Both the position numbers and the translations under genes were made by a program. A stretch of 22,433 nucleotides of DNA, taken from NCBI GenBank assembly GCA_024636395.1, contig JAGXHD010000114.1, forward strand, positions 1 to 22,433, read 5' to 3'. The notes beneath the pieces are model-generated. The model was not told where the DNA came from. It worked only from the letters and a program-made list of their open reading frames with translations, and did no database searches. Positions 1-7,237 of the stretch are shown in pieces; the stretch's first letter is position 1, and each line of letters starts with the position of its first letter. The stretch comes from Sulfitobacter sp. (GTDB lineage Bacteria; Pseudomonadota; Alphaproteobacteria; Rhodobacterales; Rhodobacteraceae).

Positions 1-72
1 ATGTGGTTGGCGGCGAGCATGGCTGCCGCCTTTCTTGATGTCATTAAAAACGCGGCGTCAGCGCGCTTTTAG
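1..72 (+). other. possible 3' end of an upstream reading frame
   Basis: Frame 1 is open from the left edge to a TAG at 70-72 and encodes an Ala-rich tail ending in ...NAASARF. Frame 2 is also open, to a TGA at 98-100, so the choice is not secure. The stretch is too short to recognise a family. It may be the end of a gene that begins outside the window, or non-coding leader DNA of rppH. A short CGCG/CGCG stem followed by TTTT lies near 50-72, but it is too weak to call a terminator. Confidence 0.2.
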
Positions 73-117
73 TGCGTTGCCGGGTAATGTAGGCTACTGA
101 CCAAGGAGATCACGGAA

Positions 118-612
118 ATGGATACCCGCATGACACCGCAAGAGATTGAAAAACTGCCCTACCGGCCCTGTGTGGGGCTGATGGTGCTCAATGCAAAGGG
201 CGAAGTATTCGTAGGCCAGCGGCTGGACCAGAACTATGACGCCTGGCAGATGCCGCAAGGCGGCGTGGATCCAGGCGAGGACCCGCGTGCTGCGGCGCTG
301 CGCGAGCTGGAAGAAGAGACCGGAATCACCCAAGATCTCGTCACCGTTGCGGCGGAGTCAGACGGCTGGTTGCCCTACGAGTTGCCCCATGATCTGGTGC
401 CGAAGCTTTGGAAGGGCCGCTACCGCGGGCAGGAGCAGAAGTGGTTTTTGCTGCGCTATTCAGGCACCGATGCGCAGGTGAACATCGAGACGGCGGAGCC
501 TGAGTTCGGCGCGTGGCGCTGGCTGGCCCCCGATGCGATGCTGGCGGGAATCGTTCCGTTCAAGCGCGATGTCTACGCGCGCGTGCTCGGTGAATTCCGG
601 AGCTTGCTATGA
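118..612 (+). CDS. rppH: RNA pyrophosphohydrolase (Nudix)
   Basis: This 164-residue protein is a Nudix hydrolase of the RppH type, which removes pyrophosphate from 5'-triphosphate mRNA ends and so starts RNA decay in the cytoplasm; relatives also hydrolyse dinucleoside polyphosphates. The full Nudix box is visible at residues 48-70: G48, E54, then R62-E63-L64 with E66, E67 and G69. The preceding W43-Q-M-P-Q-G run is typical of RppH. The length fits the family. The ATG at 118 is preceded by AAGGAG at 103-108 with a nine-base spacer, which decides against the inner ATG at 130. Its stop overlaps the start of the next gene as ATGA, so the two are probably cotranscribed. Confidence 0.93.
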   Translation: MDTRMTPQEIEKLPYRPCVGLMVLNAKGEVFVGQRLDQNYDAWQMPQGGVDPGEDPRAAALRELEEETGITQDLVTVAAESDGWLPYELPHDLVPKLWKGRYRGQEQKWFLLRYSGTDAQVNIETAEPEFGAWRWLAPDAMLAGIVPFKRDVYARVLGEFRSLL

Positions 613-1091
613 GAGCCGGCTTGTTCGCCTGCCTTCTCGCATTAGCGCCAGTGACAGCCGAGGCGCTTTCCTGTCGGCCGCACGCCATCGAGGCCGCATT
701 TTTGCAGGCGCAGGAGGATGAGGCGTCGTTTGTCATCGTGCAGGGGCGGCTTGATTTCGACCGCGGGCAGATGCCGAACAAGCATCTAACGCCGGACGCG
801 CATCCGCAGTCGACCGTGATCGACGCGCGGCTGACGGGGTCGATGCTCACGGCCAAAGGGTTCGCGACGCCCTACAACAAGCCCGTGCGTGTGAGCGTCG
901 CTTGCTACGGCCCGTGGTGCGCAAACGTGCAGCGCGGCGGCCACGTGCTCGCATTCGTCGAGTTGGGAGAGGAAGGGCGCGTGATCGCGACCAACCCTTG
1001 CGGCGGCTATCTGTTTCAGAACCCGACGACCAAGATGCTGCGGGCCGTAAAAAGCTGCTTTGCCGGCAACGACTGCACGCCGCACAGATAA
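609..1091 (+). CDS. secreted six-cysteine protein of unknown function
   Basis: I do not recognise this 160-residue protein. The N-terminus (MRAGLFACLLALAPVTAEA) is a good Sec signal peptide with probable cleavage after Ala19. The mature part has six cysteines (C22, C99, C104, C131, C150, C156), an even number that suggests up to three disulfides and a periplasmic or extracellular location. The middle part has alternating hydrophobic residues and a YNKPVRVSVACYGPWC stretch that suggests a small beta-barrel, perhaps OB/NTR-like, but this is only an impression. The start overlaps the rppH stop by four bases (ATGA), implying translational coupling. It ends five bases short of the convergent GNAT gene. 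Confidence 0.75.
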   Translation: MRAGLFACLLALAPVTAEALSCRPHAIEAAFLQAQEDEASFVIVQGRLDFDRGQMPNKHLTPDAHPQSTVIDARLTGSMLTAKGFATPYNKPVRVSVACYGPWCANVQRGGHVLAFVELGEEGRVIATNPCGGYLFQNPTTKMLRAVKSCFAGNDCTPHR

Positions 1092-1096
1092 TCGCT

Positions 1097-1687
1097 TCAA
1101 AGGATGGGGATCCAGCTGGCCATCTCGCGTGGGAGTACGCCGTTCAGGCGCGGATCGTCATCAATATCGACAGCGCGTTTGTAGGGCGTAAAGCCTGAGC
1201 GGACATAGAAATCGAGCGCCTGCGGGCTGTCATGTGTGCAGGTGTGTACGTGGAAGCGACTGATGTTTGAGGCCCAGGCGCGCGTGATCGCTTCGTTCAT
1301 CAAAAACCGCCCCGCGCCCGAGCCGATGAGCGCGGGTGTGAGGCCGAAATAGGCCAGCTCGCACTGTCCCTTGATGCGGAAATCCAGCTCCAACAGCGCC
1401 TCGTCCACGCCATCGCGCGTGAGGGTGAAAAAGGCAATTTCTGGCGCATCTATGATCGCCTGAAGCTCGGCATCGGGCAGCGCATGCCGCCCGTACCACA
1501 GCCAATCGAGGGAACCTACGCGGGTAAAGAGATCGCGGTACTGCGCGGCGCTCGGCCTCATCTGCCGGAAGGTCACCCCGGCGGGCAGCGGCACCTGCTT
1601 GATCGGGGCGGGCGCATGCATTTCCAGATAGGTCACGATCACGGCGAGCTTGCCAGAAGGGACCTCATATTCGCCGTTCTCGACCAT
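1097..1687 (-). CDS. GNAT family N-acetyltransferase
   Basis: This 196-residue protein looks like a GCN5-related acetyltransferase. The acceptor substrate cannot be told. The acetyl-CoA site is seen as ELAYFGLTPALIGSGAGRFL (beta4, then the loop equivalent to Q/R-x-x-G-x-G, here IGSGAG), followed by an alpha helix and the late motif HTCTHDSPQALDFYVRSGF, typical of GNAT motif B. An N-terminal extension of about 40 residues precedes the core. The ATG overlaps the stop of the adenosine kinase gene as TGATG, so it is the last gene of an nth-kinase-GNAT unit. Nothing in the sequence links it to either neighbour biochemically. Confidence 0.85.
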   Translation of the reverse strand: MVENGEYEVPSGKLAVIVTYLEMHAPAPIKQVPLPAGVTFRQMRPSAAQYRDLFTRVGSLDWLWYGRHALPDAELQAIIDAPEIAFFTLTRDGVDEALLELDFRIKGQCELAYFGLTPALIGSGAGRFLMNEAITRAWASNISRFHVHTCTHDSPQALDFYVRSGFTPYKRAVDIDDDPRLNGVLPREMASWIPIL

Positions 1688-2679
1688 CAGATGAGACCCG
1701 CCTTGCGGAATTCCTCAAGCATATCCATCGCGGGGCGGGGCCCGATGTGGGAGATGACCTCCGCGCCGCACAGGTTGCCCATGCGCCCGCAGGTCTCCAG
1801 ATCGCGGCCCGTTGCGAGGCCATAGATAAAGCCGGCAGCGAACTGGTCCCCGGCGCCGGTAGCGTCCACCGGTGTGATCCGCGCGGGCGCTGCCAGATCG
1901 ACACGGGTGCCTTCTCGGATCAATGTCACGCCGTCGCCGCCGCGCGTGCAGACCATGATCGGGCACAGGGCGGCTGTTTTTGCCATCGCGTCTTCCAGAT
2001 CGTCCGTCTGGAACAGGGATTTGATCTCCGCCTCGTTGCCGATGACGAAATCGAGATCGTTCTCTATGATCGCGAGGAAATCGGCGCGGTGACGCTCGAC
2101 GCAGAAGGGATCGGAGATTGTGATGCCCGCCATCCCACCGCCTGCCTTTGCCGCGCGGGCCGCCTCACGGAAGGCGGTTTTGCCCGCATCCTCGTCAAAG
2201 AGGTAGCCCTCGAGAAACATGATTTTTGCGTTGCCGGCGACATCGCCGGGGACATCTGCAGAGGAGAGACCTGTGGACACGCCAAGATAGGTGTTCATCG
2301 AGCGCTCGCCATCGGGCGTGACGAAAATCATGCTGCGGGACGTGGGGCGGTCTGCGTCTGCGACGGGTGGGTTGACGAAGTCGATGCCATTGTCCGTCAT
2401 CGCGCTGGCGTAGAACTTGCCCAGCCCGTCATCACGTACCCGTCCGATAAATGCGGTCTCGAGGCCCAGAGCCCCGGCACCGGCGACGGTGTTGGCCACC
2501 GCCCCGCCGGGTGTTTGCAGTCGGTCGATCATAGCACCGTAGAGCTGTTCTGCGCGGTCCTGCTCAATGAGCTGCATGATGCCTTTTTCGATGCCCATAT
2601 TGTCTAGAAACGCATCATCCGAATGGCTGATCACATCCACCACGGCATTGCCGATCCCCACGAGGTCATAGGTTTTCAT
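1687..2679 (-). CDS. PfkB-family sugar/nucleoside kinase, probable adenosine kinase
   Basis: This 330-residue protein is a ribokinase/PfkB-fold kinase that phosphorylates a sugar or nucleoside with ATP. Family marks are GIGNAVVDV near the N-terminus, the first PfkB signature around residues 58-72 (GGAVANTVAGAGALG), N215-E-A-E for Mg/phosphate binding, and the second signature D272-ATGAGD with catalytic base D278. The substrate D-x-D/NAVVD pattern and overall layout match proteins annotated as adenosine kinase in Rhodobacteraceae, but substrate choice cannot be proved from sequence. Its ATG overlaps the nth stop as ATGA, and its TGA overlaps the GNAT start, so it lies in the middle of a coupled three-gene unit. 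Confidence 0.88.
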   Translation of the reverse strand: MKTYDLVGIGNAVVDVISHSDDAFLDNMGIEKGIMQLIEQDRAEQLYGAMIDRLQTPGGAVANTVAGAGALGLETAFIGRVRDDGLGKFYASAMTDNGIDFVNPPVADADRPTSRSMIFVTPDGERSMNTYLGVSTGLSSADVPGDVAGNAKIMFLEGYLFDEDAGKTAFREAARAAKAGGGMAGITISDPFCVERHRADFLAIIENDLDFVIGNEAEIKSLFQTDDLEDAMAKTAALCPIMVCTRGGDGVTLIREGTRVDLAAPARITPVDATGAGDQFAAGFIYGLATGRDLETCGRMGNLCGAEVISHIGPRPAMDMLEEFRKAGLI

Positions 2680-3329
2680 ATCGTTTTTTCCTTATATGCG
2701 CAGAGGTCTTTGATGATGCAGGTCGGGCATTGCGGCTTGCGCGCCTTGCAGTGGTAGCGGCCATGCAGGATGAGCCAGTGGTGTGCGTGCAGCTGGAAAT
2801 CGGCAGGGATGTTGTCCTCCACCGCCCGCTCTACCGCGTCGACGGTCTTGCCGGGTGCGATGCCCGTGCGGTTGCCCACGCGGAAGATATGCGTGTCGAC
2901 GGCCTGTGCGGGCTGGTGCCACCACATGTTGAGCACCACGTTCGCGGTCTTGCGTCCTACGCCCGGCAGTGATTGGAGGGCAGCGCGGGAGTTGGGGACG
3001 ATACCCTGATATTCATCCACCAGGATCTGACTGAGCCGGATGACATTCTTGGCCTTCTGGCGGTAAAGGCCGATCGTCTTGATATGATCGATCAGCGCAT
3101 CGAGGCCGAGATCGAGCATCTTTTGCGGCGTATCGGCGATCTGGAAAAGCGCACGGGTGGCCTTGTTTACGCCCACGTCCGTCGATTGCGCAGACAGGGC
3201 CACAGCTACGACGAGGGTATAGACGTTGACGTGCTCAAGCTCGCCCTTCGGCTCGGGATCGGCGTCTTGAAACCGCTCCATGATGGCGCGGATGTCATGA
3301 TAATCGAGTTGTTTTGACTGTTTGCTCAT
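2676..3329 (-). CDS. nth: endonuclease III, DNA glycosylase/AP lyase
   Basis: This 217-residue protein excises oxidised pyrimidines in base excision repair and cuts the abasic site. The helix-hairpin-helix LPGVGRKTANVV carries catalytic Lys127, and VDTHIFRV carries catalytic Asp145. The C-terminal [4Fe-4S] loop is complete: C194-x6-C201-x2-C204-x5-C210. The start at 3329 (MSKQSKQ) gives the usual family length. The frame stays open to 3398, but that upstream peptide is unlike Nth and would run into the divergent ada-like start at 3392. nth heads the minus-strand unit and diverges from the alkylation-repair gene across 62 bp, so two DNA repair genes share a promoter region. Confidence 0.95.
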   Translation of the reverse strand: MSKQSKQLDYHDIRAIMERFQDADPEPKGELEHVNVYTLVVAVALSAQSTDVGVNKATRALFQIADTPQKMLDLGLDALIDHIKTIGLYRQKAKNVIRLSQILVDEYQGIVPNSRAALQSLPGVGRKTANVVLNMWWHQPAQAVDTHIFRVGNRTGIAPGKTVDAVERAVEDNIPADFQLHAHHWLILHGRYHCKARKPQCPTCIIKDLCAYKEKTI

Positions 3330-3391
3330 GGCGCAGAGGTATGCGCAGGTTTCGGGTCGCGTGCAAGCGGGCGGCGGCATATTGTGGCTCC

Positions 3392-4273
3392 ATGACACAG
3401 ATGATGCACAGCCCAGACAGCACAGCTTCCGATGACGCCAGCCGCGCCTATCACTACGGCGTAATGGCCCGCGCGATTGCGCTTATTGATTCGGCGGAAA
3501 GCCCTTTGAGCCTTGAGGCGCTTGCGGGTGAGATGGGGATGAGTGCGGCGCATTTTCAGCGGCTGTTTTCATCGTGGGTCGGCGTCTCGCCGAAGCGATA
3601 TCAGCAGTACCTGACGCTGGGCCACGCCAAGACGCTGCTGCGCGAGCGGTTTACCACGCTCGAGGCGGCCCATTCCACCGGCCTGTCGGGCACCGGCCGC
3701 CTGCACGATCTGTTCGTGCGTTGGGAGGCGATGAGCCCCGGCGAGTTTGCGACAGGCGGTGCGGGGCTTGAGATCTTCTGGGGTTGGTTCGACAGCCCGT
3801 TCGGCCCGGCGCTCGTGATGGGCACGCACAAAGGTATTTGCGGCCTGTCGCTCGCCGCCGGTCTGGGGGAGGAGGCAGCGATGGCGGATCTACTGTCGCG
3901 CTGGCCTGCGGCTGAGTTTACCGAAGATCCGACGCGCCTGCGTCCCTGGGTGCTGGCCGCGTTCGGGATGGATGGTGCGCTTGGCCGCGCACCGCTGTAT
4001 CTGATCGGCGCACCGTTCCAGATCAAGGTCTGGGAGGCGCTGCTCCGCCTGCCCGAAGGGCGCGTGACGACCTACGGTGCGGTGGCGGCGGCGATCGGCA
4101 GCCCGCGCGCTGTCCGCGCTGTGGGCACGGCGGTCGGACGCAATCCCATCGGCTACCTGATCCCGTGCCACAGGGTGCTACGCAAATCGGGCGCGCTGGG
4201 CGGCTATCACTGGGGGTTGGACATGAAACGCGCGATGCTCGGCTTCGAATCTGCGCGTATCGAGAGTGGCTAA
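3392..4273 (+). CDS. Ada-like bifunctional AraC regulator / methylated-DNA-protein-cysteine methyltransferase
   Basis: This 293-residue protein repairs O6-methylguanine by transferring the methyl group to its own cysteine and probably also regulates transcription. An AraC-type helix-turn-helix region spans roughly residues 20-120. The methyltransferase domain follows, with the FQIKVWEALLRLPEGRVTTYG segment and the active site I-P-C259-H-R-V. It lacks the N-terminal Ada zinc domain whose cysteine takes methyl from phosphotriesters, so it is an AraC-OGT architecture and not full E. coli Ada. The start at 3392 is preferred because the upstream peptide is Arg/Cys-rich and unlike the family; another ATG follows at 3404. 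No strong ribosome-binding site is visible. Confidence 0.9.
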   Translation: MTQMMHSPDSTASDDASRAYHYGVMARAIALIDSAESPLSLEALAGEMGMSAAHFQRLFSSWVGVSPKRYQQYLTLGHAKTLLRERFTTLEAAHSTGLSGTGRLHDLFVRWEAMSPGEFATGGAGLEIFWGWFDSPFGPALVMGTHKGICGLSLAAGLGEEAAMADLLSRWPAAEFTEDPTRLRPWVLAAFGMDGALGRAPLYLIGAPFQIKVWEALLRLPEGRVTTYGAVAAAIGSPRAVRAVGTAVGRNPIGYLIPCHRVLRKSGALGGYHWGLDMKRAMLGFESARIESG

Positions 4274-4312
4274 TGTGCGCGGGATGCCGCTCATTATTCA
4301 TCCATTGCCATT

Positions 4313-4339
4313 TTGTCGGAAACAAAACCTCCCTATAAA
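4313..4339 (+). promoter_or_regulatory. candidate sigma70-like promoter for the OmpA-type lipoprotein
   Basis: TTGTCG at 4313-4318 and TATAAA at 4334-4339 are separated by 15 bases (16 if the -35 is read as TTTGTC at 4312). They lie about 60 bases before the lipoprotein ATG, in the only intergenic gap in front of it. This is pattern matching alone; the spacing is shorter than ideal. Confidence 0.3.
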
Positions 4340-4396
4340 GCGTTTACCGAAAAGATGCTTCGCCCGAACGAGGCCGAAACAGTAAGGCAGTAAACT

Positions 4397-5068
4397 ATGA
4401 CTTTTGTGAAATTCCCCCTCTTCGCTGCGATGGCGACAGTCGTTGCGCTGGGCGCATGCACGAACCCAAACGGGTCGATCCTCGCCTCCGAGAATGATCC
4501 AAACCAACGCACCAAGAACGGCGCGCTGATCGGTGCCGGTGCCGGTGCTGTGATCGGTGCTCTGTCCAGGGGCGACGGAAACCGCGACAGGGGCGCCGTT
4601 CAGGGCGCATTGATCGGTGCCGCACTCGGCGCGGGCGGCGGTGCTATTCTTGATCGGCAGGAGCGTGACCTGCGCGCCAGCCTCGGCAACAACAACGTGA
4701 CGATCAACAACACCGGCGATCGCCTCATCGTGACCCTGCCGCAGGATATCTTGTTCGCTACCGGCTCCAGCAGCGTGCGGCCTGACCTTCAACGCGATCT
4801 GGCGGCGGTTTCAAACAATCTGCAAGCCTATCCCAATTCGCGGATCCAAGTGATCGGCCATACCGACAGCGACGGCGACGCGAGCTTTAACCAGCAGCTT
4901 TCCGAGGGCCGTGCCAACGCGGTTTCTGCCGTGCTGATCAACAACGGCACGTCGCCCGCGCGCATCCAGTCGTTTGGCCGCGGCGAAAGCCAGCCGATCG
5001 CGAGCAATCTCAACGCGCAGGGCAAAGCACAGAACCGGCGCGTCGAGATCGTGATCCTGCCCAACTAA
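4397..5068 (+). CDS. glycine-zipper / OmpA-family outer-membrane lipoprotein
   Basis: This 223-residue protein is a probable outer-membrane lipoprotein that anchors the envelope to peptidoglycan (YiaD-like). The N-terminus is a lipoprotein signal peptide with lipobox L-G-A-C21. Residues about 43-87 are a glycine zipper (repeated GALIGAGAGAVIGA-type runs) of the kind found in membrane-associated 17-kDa-antigen-like domains. Residues about 100-223 form an OmpA C-terminal domain with the FATGSSSVRP, GHTDSDGD, LSEGRA and NRRVEI marks of peptidoglycan binding. It is monocistronic: a gap of more than 120 bp precedes it and a strong terminator follows. Confidence 0.9.
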   Translation: MTFVKFPLFAAMATVVALGACTNPNGSILASENDPNQRTKNGALIGAGAGAVIGALSRGDGNRDRGAVQGALIGAALGAGGGAILDRQERDLRASLGNNNVTINNTGDRLIVTLPQDILFATGSSSVRPDLQRDLAAVSNNLQAYPNSRIQVIGHTDSDGDASFNQQLSEGRANAVSAVLINNGTSPARIQSFGRGESQPIASNLNAQGKAQNRRVEIVILPN

Positions 5069-5093
5069 GGCGGACAACGTTCACGCTGACACG

Positions 5094-5130
5094 AAAGGCT
5101 CCGGCGCTTGATGGCACCGGAGCCTTTTTT
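5094..5130 (+). terminator. Rho-independent terminator after the lipoprotein gene
   Basis: A perfect 11-bp stem pairs AAAGGCTCCGG (5094-5104) with CCGGAGCCTTT (5117-5127) around a 12-base loop and runs into six Ts (5125-5130). It starts 26 bases after the stop codon. It is the clearest intrinsic terminator in the window. Confidence 0.93.
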
Positions 5131-5185
5131 AATGCGCACGCCCTAAGCCGCACTTGAGACTTCGGAAGACCGCCTCATTTTAGGG

Positions 5186-5198
5186 AGCAATTGTTGCT
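5186..5198 (+). promoter_or_regulatory. short inverted repeat upstream of the FMN reductase gene
   Basis: AGCAA-TTG-TTGCT is a perfect five-base inverted repeat centred 28 bases before the ATG at 5220 and just upstream of the ribosome-binding site. A weak -35/-10 pair (TTGAGA at 5154-5159, TTTTAG at 5178-5183) lies just before it, so a regulator bound here could block transcription. It is short enough to occur by chance. Confidence 0.25.
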
Positions 5199-5219
5199 TT
5201 CAAAAAAGGATTAAAGGTT

Positions 5220-5762
5220 ATGGCCACATACAAACTCGTCGGCATTTCGGGCTCGCTGCGCAAGGGGAGCCATAATTCGCTCTTGTTGGCCGAGGCCGCG
5301 CGATTGTTCGGAGATGCGGATTATTCCGAGGCCGATATAAATCTGCCCCTCTACAACGCCGACGACGAGGAGGCGCATGGCGTGCCTGCCGCAGTCGATG
5401 CGCTGGCACAGCAGTTGGCCGATGCGGATGCGATTCTGATCTCGTCGCCAGAATACAACAAGGGTCCGTCCGGGGCGTTGAAAAACGCGTTTGACTGGAT
5501 CAGCCGCTCAAAGGTCAAACCCTGGGGGGACAAGCCCGTGGCCGTGATGTCCGCCGCTGCGGGGCGGGCAGGGGGCGAGCGTGCACAGATGGTGTTGCGC
5601 GGATTTCTGGTGGCTTTCCGTCCGCGCATCCTGCAGGGCCCGGAAATCCACGTGGCCGCAAGCCACGAGGCCTTCGATGAACACGGGCGGCTCAAGGGGG
5701 AGATGTATATTAAGGAGCTGACGCAGCTGATGGACGCCCTGCGCGCCGATATCAAAGCTTAG
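5220..5762 (+). CDS. NAD(P)H-dependent FMN reductase, flavodoxin fold
   Basis: This 180-residue protein belongs to the NADPH-dependent FMN reductase family (ChrR/YieF/SsuE-like), soluble flavoenzymes that reduce FMN, quinones or oxyanions. The FMN phosphate loop is GSLRKGSHNS near residues 10-19, and the isoalloxazine-contact motif SSPEYNKGPSGALKNAFDW is fully present. The start at 5220 has AAAGGA at 5205-5210 with a nine-base spacer. The true electron acceptor is unknown. SsuE-type reductases feed FMNH2 to sulfonate monooxygenases, but no such monooxygenase is nearby, so no link to the sulfonate genes is claimed. Its TAG overlaps the convergent VOC gene by four bases. Confidence 0.88.
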   Translation: MATYKLVGISGSLRKGSHNSLLLAEAARLFGDADYSEADINLPLYNADDEEAHGVPAAVDALAQQLADADAILISSPEYNKGPSGALKNAFDWISRSKVKPWGDKPVAVMSAAAGRAGGERAQMVLRGFLVAFRPRILQGPEIHVAASHEAFDEHGRLKGEMYIKELTQLMDALRADIKA

Positions 5763-6157
5763 ACAGCGATGCCGATCTCGATCAGATTGCCATCGGGATC
5801 GCGCAGATAGAGCGAAGTGATCGGCCCGGTTGCCCCGGTGCGGGAAACCGGGCCTGCCTCTACCTCAATGGCATGCTGCGACAGATGCACTTGCCAGACG
5901 TCGGGAGGGGTCTGCGTCAGAAAGCACAGATCGGCGGAACCGGGCTGCACATGGCGGGCCTTCGGTTCAAACTCGGCTGTGTGCTGGTGAAGGTTTATCT
6001 TCATCGTGCCGAACGAAAGTGCATGGCGTTTGCTGCCATCGGCTACGGTAAACAGGTGGTGGGTCATGCCAAGTACGTTCGTAAAGAACCTCACGGTCGA
6101 GGGTATGTCCGCAACGGTCAGCACCAGGTGATCGAGCGTCGAGAGGCAGGGGCTCAC
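5759..6157 (-). CDS. VOC superfamily protein (glyoxalase/dioxygenase fold)
   Basis: This 132-residue protein has the vicinal-oxygen-chelate fold. The first betaalphabeta unit begins LDHLVLTVADIPSTVRFFTNVLGM, and the last strand region is LYLRDPDGNLIEIG, which holds the usual metal-ligand glutamate; His10 is the likely first ligand. Substrate is unknown; relatives include glyoxalase I, dioxygenases and antibiotic-resistance proteins. It starts with GTG at 6157, overlapping the stop of the FAD oxidoreductase as GTGA, so the two are probably translated together. The 3' end overlaps the convergent FMN reductase gene by four bases. Confidence 0.85.
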   Translation of the reverse strand: MSPCLSTLDHLVLTVADIPSTVRFFTNVLGMTHHLFTVADGSKRHALSFGTMKINLHQHTAEFEPKARHVQPGSADLCFLTQTPPDVWQVHLSQHAIEVEAGPVSRTGATGPITSLYLRDPDGNLIEIGIAV

Positions 6158-7185
6158 AAGTTATCCTTCACGTGAAATCCTTCGGGGATGGCGTCGCGGC
6201 CCTCCAGCACCAGATCCGCGATGACATCCGCGACTTTGGGGGCCATGCCGAACCCGATCTTGAAGCCACCGTTGGCCACGAAATGCCCCGCTCGCTCAGG
6301 CCAAGGACCCAGCATCGGCGCGCGGGTGCGGGCGCGGGGACGCACACCGGCCCACCGTGCCACTACCGGTGCATTCGCGAGGGCGGGCACGGCCGCGCGG
6401 GCGTTGGCCACCACATCATCGAGCAGCGCATCAGTGGTTGCTGGATCATCGTAGCCTGTCTCCGAGGTTGACCCGATAGCCGCCGTGCCATCGAGATGCG
6501 GGATAATGTGCACGCCGCCTGCGAAAAGCTGTGGCAGCTCGGGAGCGTTGTATTTCAAGAGTGCCGCTTGCCCCTTGACGCCGCTGCCCATGCTGCGGGC
6601 GCGCCCGGCAGAGAGAGCCTCCAACCCTGCTACGCCCGTCGCCCAGATCACCGCGCCTGCGTCGGCTGCATCAGTCTGGATAGGCACGCCGGACGCGGCG
6701 AGTGCAGCAACCAGCGCGTCACAGGCGCGGCGCGGGTGCAGATGGGCACTCAGCGTGTCACGGATGAGGTAACCGTCGGGGCTGCGGGGCTCCCAGGGTG
6801 CATCCGAGGCCGGGATCACTTCCCAGAGCGCGCGGCTCTGCCACAGGTCAGCGGCAGTTTCCGCGCGGCGCTGTGCCAACGCGCGCGCGGTACCGTCGGC
6901 GATGGGCTGCAAACGGCCCGTGCGGGAATAGCCGGGCTCCATGCCGCCAGCGGAGGCCACTCCGGCCCAGAACTGTTCTGCCATCAGAAGGCTGTCGAGC
7001 TGGAAGGTTTTTTTCGGGTTCCAGTTCTCTGGCACATGGGGTGCAAGCGCTCCGACGATCCCGCCGCTGCTGCCCGCGCCCGCGCCATCGGGATCGATGA
7101 TCTGTACCTTTGCCCCGCGCCGCACGCAGACCCAGGCGATGGAAAGCCCGAAAATCCCTGCGCCGCGAATGGTGATATCGGTCAT
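6154..7185 (-). CDS. FAD-dependent oxidoreductase (DAO family), MnmC(o)-like
   Basis: This 343-residue flavoprotein of the D-amino-acid-oxidase family starts with the Rossmann motif G8-A-G-I-F-G13 and acidic D31 for FAD ribose binding. The following GAGSSGGIVGALAPH resembles the GASGN-type segment of the C-terminal FAD domain of MnmC, which oxidatively removes the carboxymethyl group from cmnm5(s2)U34 of tRNA. The C-terminus has a GVRPRARTRAPMLGP segment typical of DAO enzymes. It diverges from mnmD, whose product does the next step, which supports an MnmC(o) role; a glycine-oxidase-like (ThiO) function is the main alternative. The start at 7185 (MTDITIRGAG) puts the FAD motif at the N-terminus; the longer frame to 7371 would overlap mnmD antisense. 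Confidence 0.82.
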   Translation of the reverse strand: MTDITIRGAGIFGLSIAWVCVRRGAKVQIIDPDGAGAGSSGGIVGALAPHVPENWNPKKTFQLDSLLMAEQFWAGVASAGGMEPGYSRTGRLQPIADGTARALAQRRAETAADLWQSRALWEVIPASDAPWEPRSPDGYLIRDTLSAHLHPRRACDALVAALAASGVPIQTDAADAGAVIWATGVAGLEALSAGRARSMGSGVKGQAALLKYNAPELPQLFAGGVHIIPHLDGTAAIGSTSETGYDDPATTDALLDDVVANARAAVPALANAPVVARWAGVRPRARTRAPMLGPWPERAGHFVANGGFKIGFGMAPKVADVIADLVLEGRDAIPEGFHVKDNL

Positions 7186-7237
7186 TGCTCTGCCCCCGCT
7201 TTGCGCGCAAGTTGCGCCGGAACGACTGATACAGGGC

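Noticed and set aside
1747..2607. 286-codon plus-strand frame opposite the PfkB kinase gene
   Set aside because: It is a shadow of the kinase gene, which has both PfkB signatures; the antisense protein shows no domain.
5220..5762. FMN reductase as an SsuE partner for sulfonate desulfonation
   Set aside because: The gene is more than 7 kb from the sulfonate cluster, on the other strand, and no SsuD-like monooxygenase is present.
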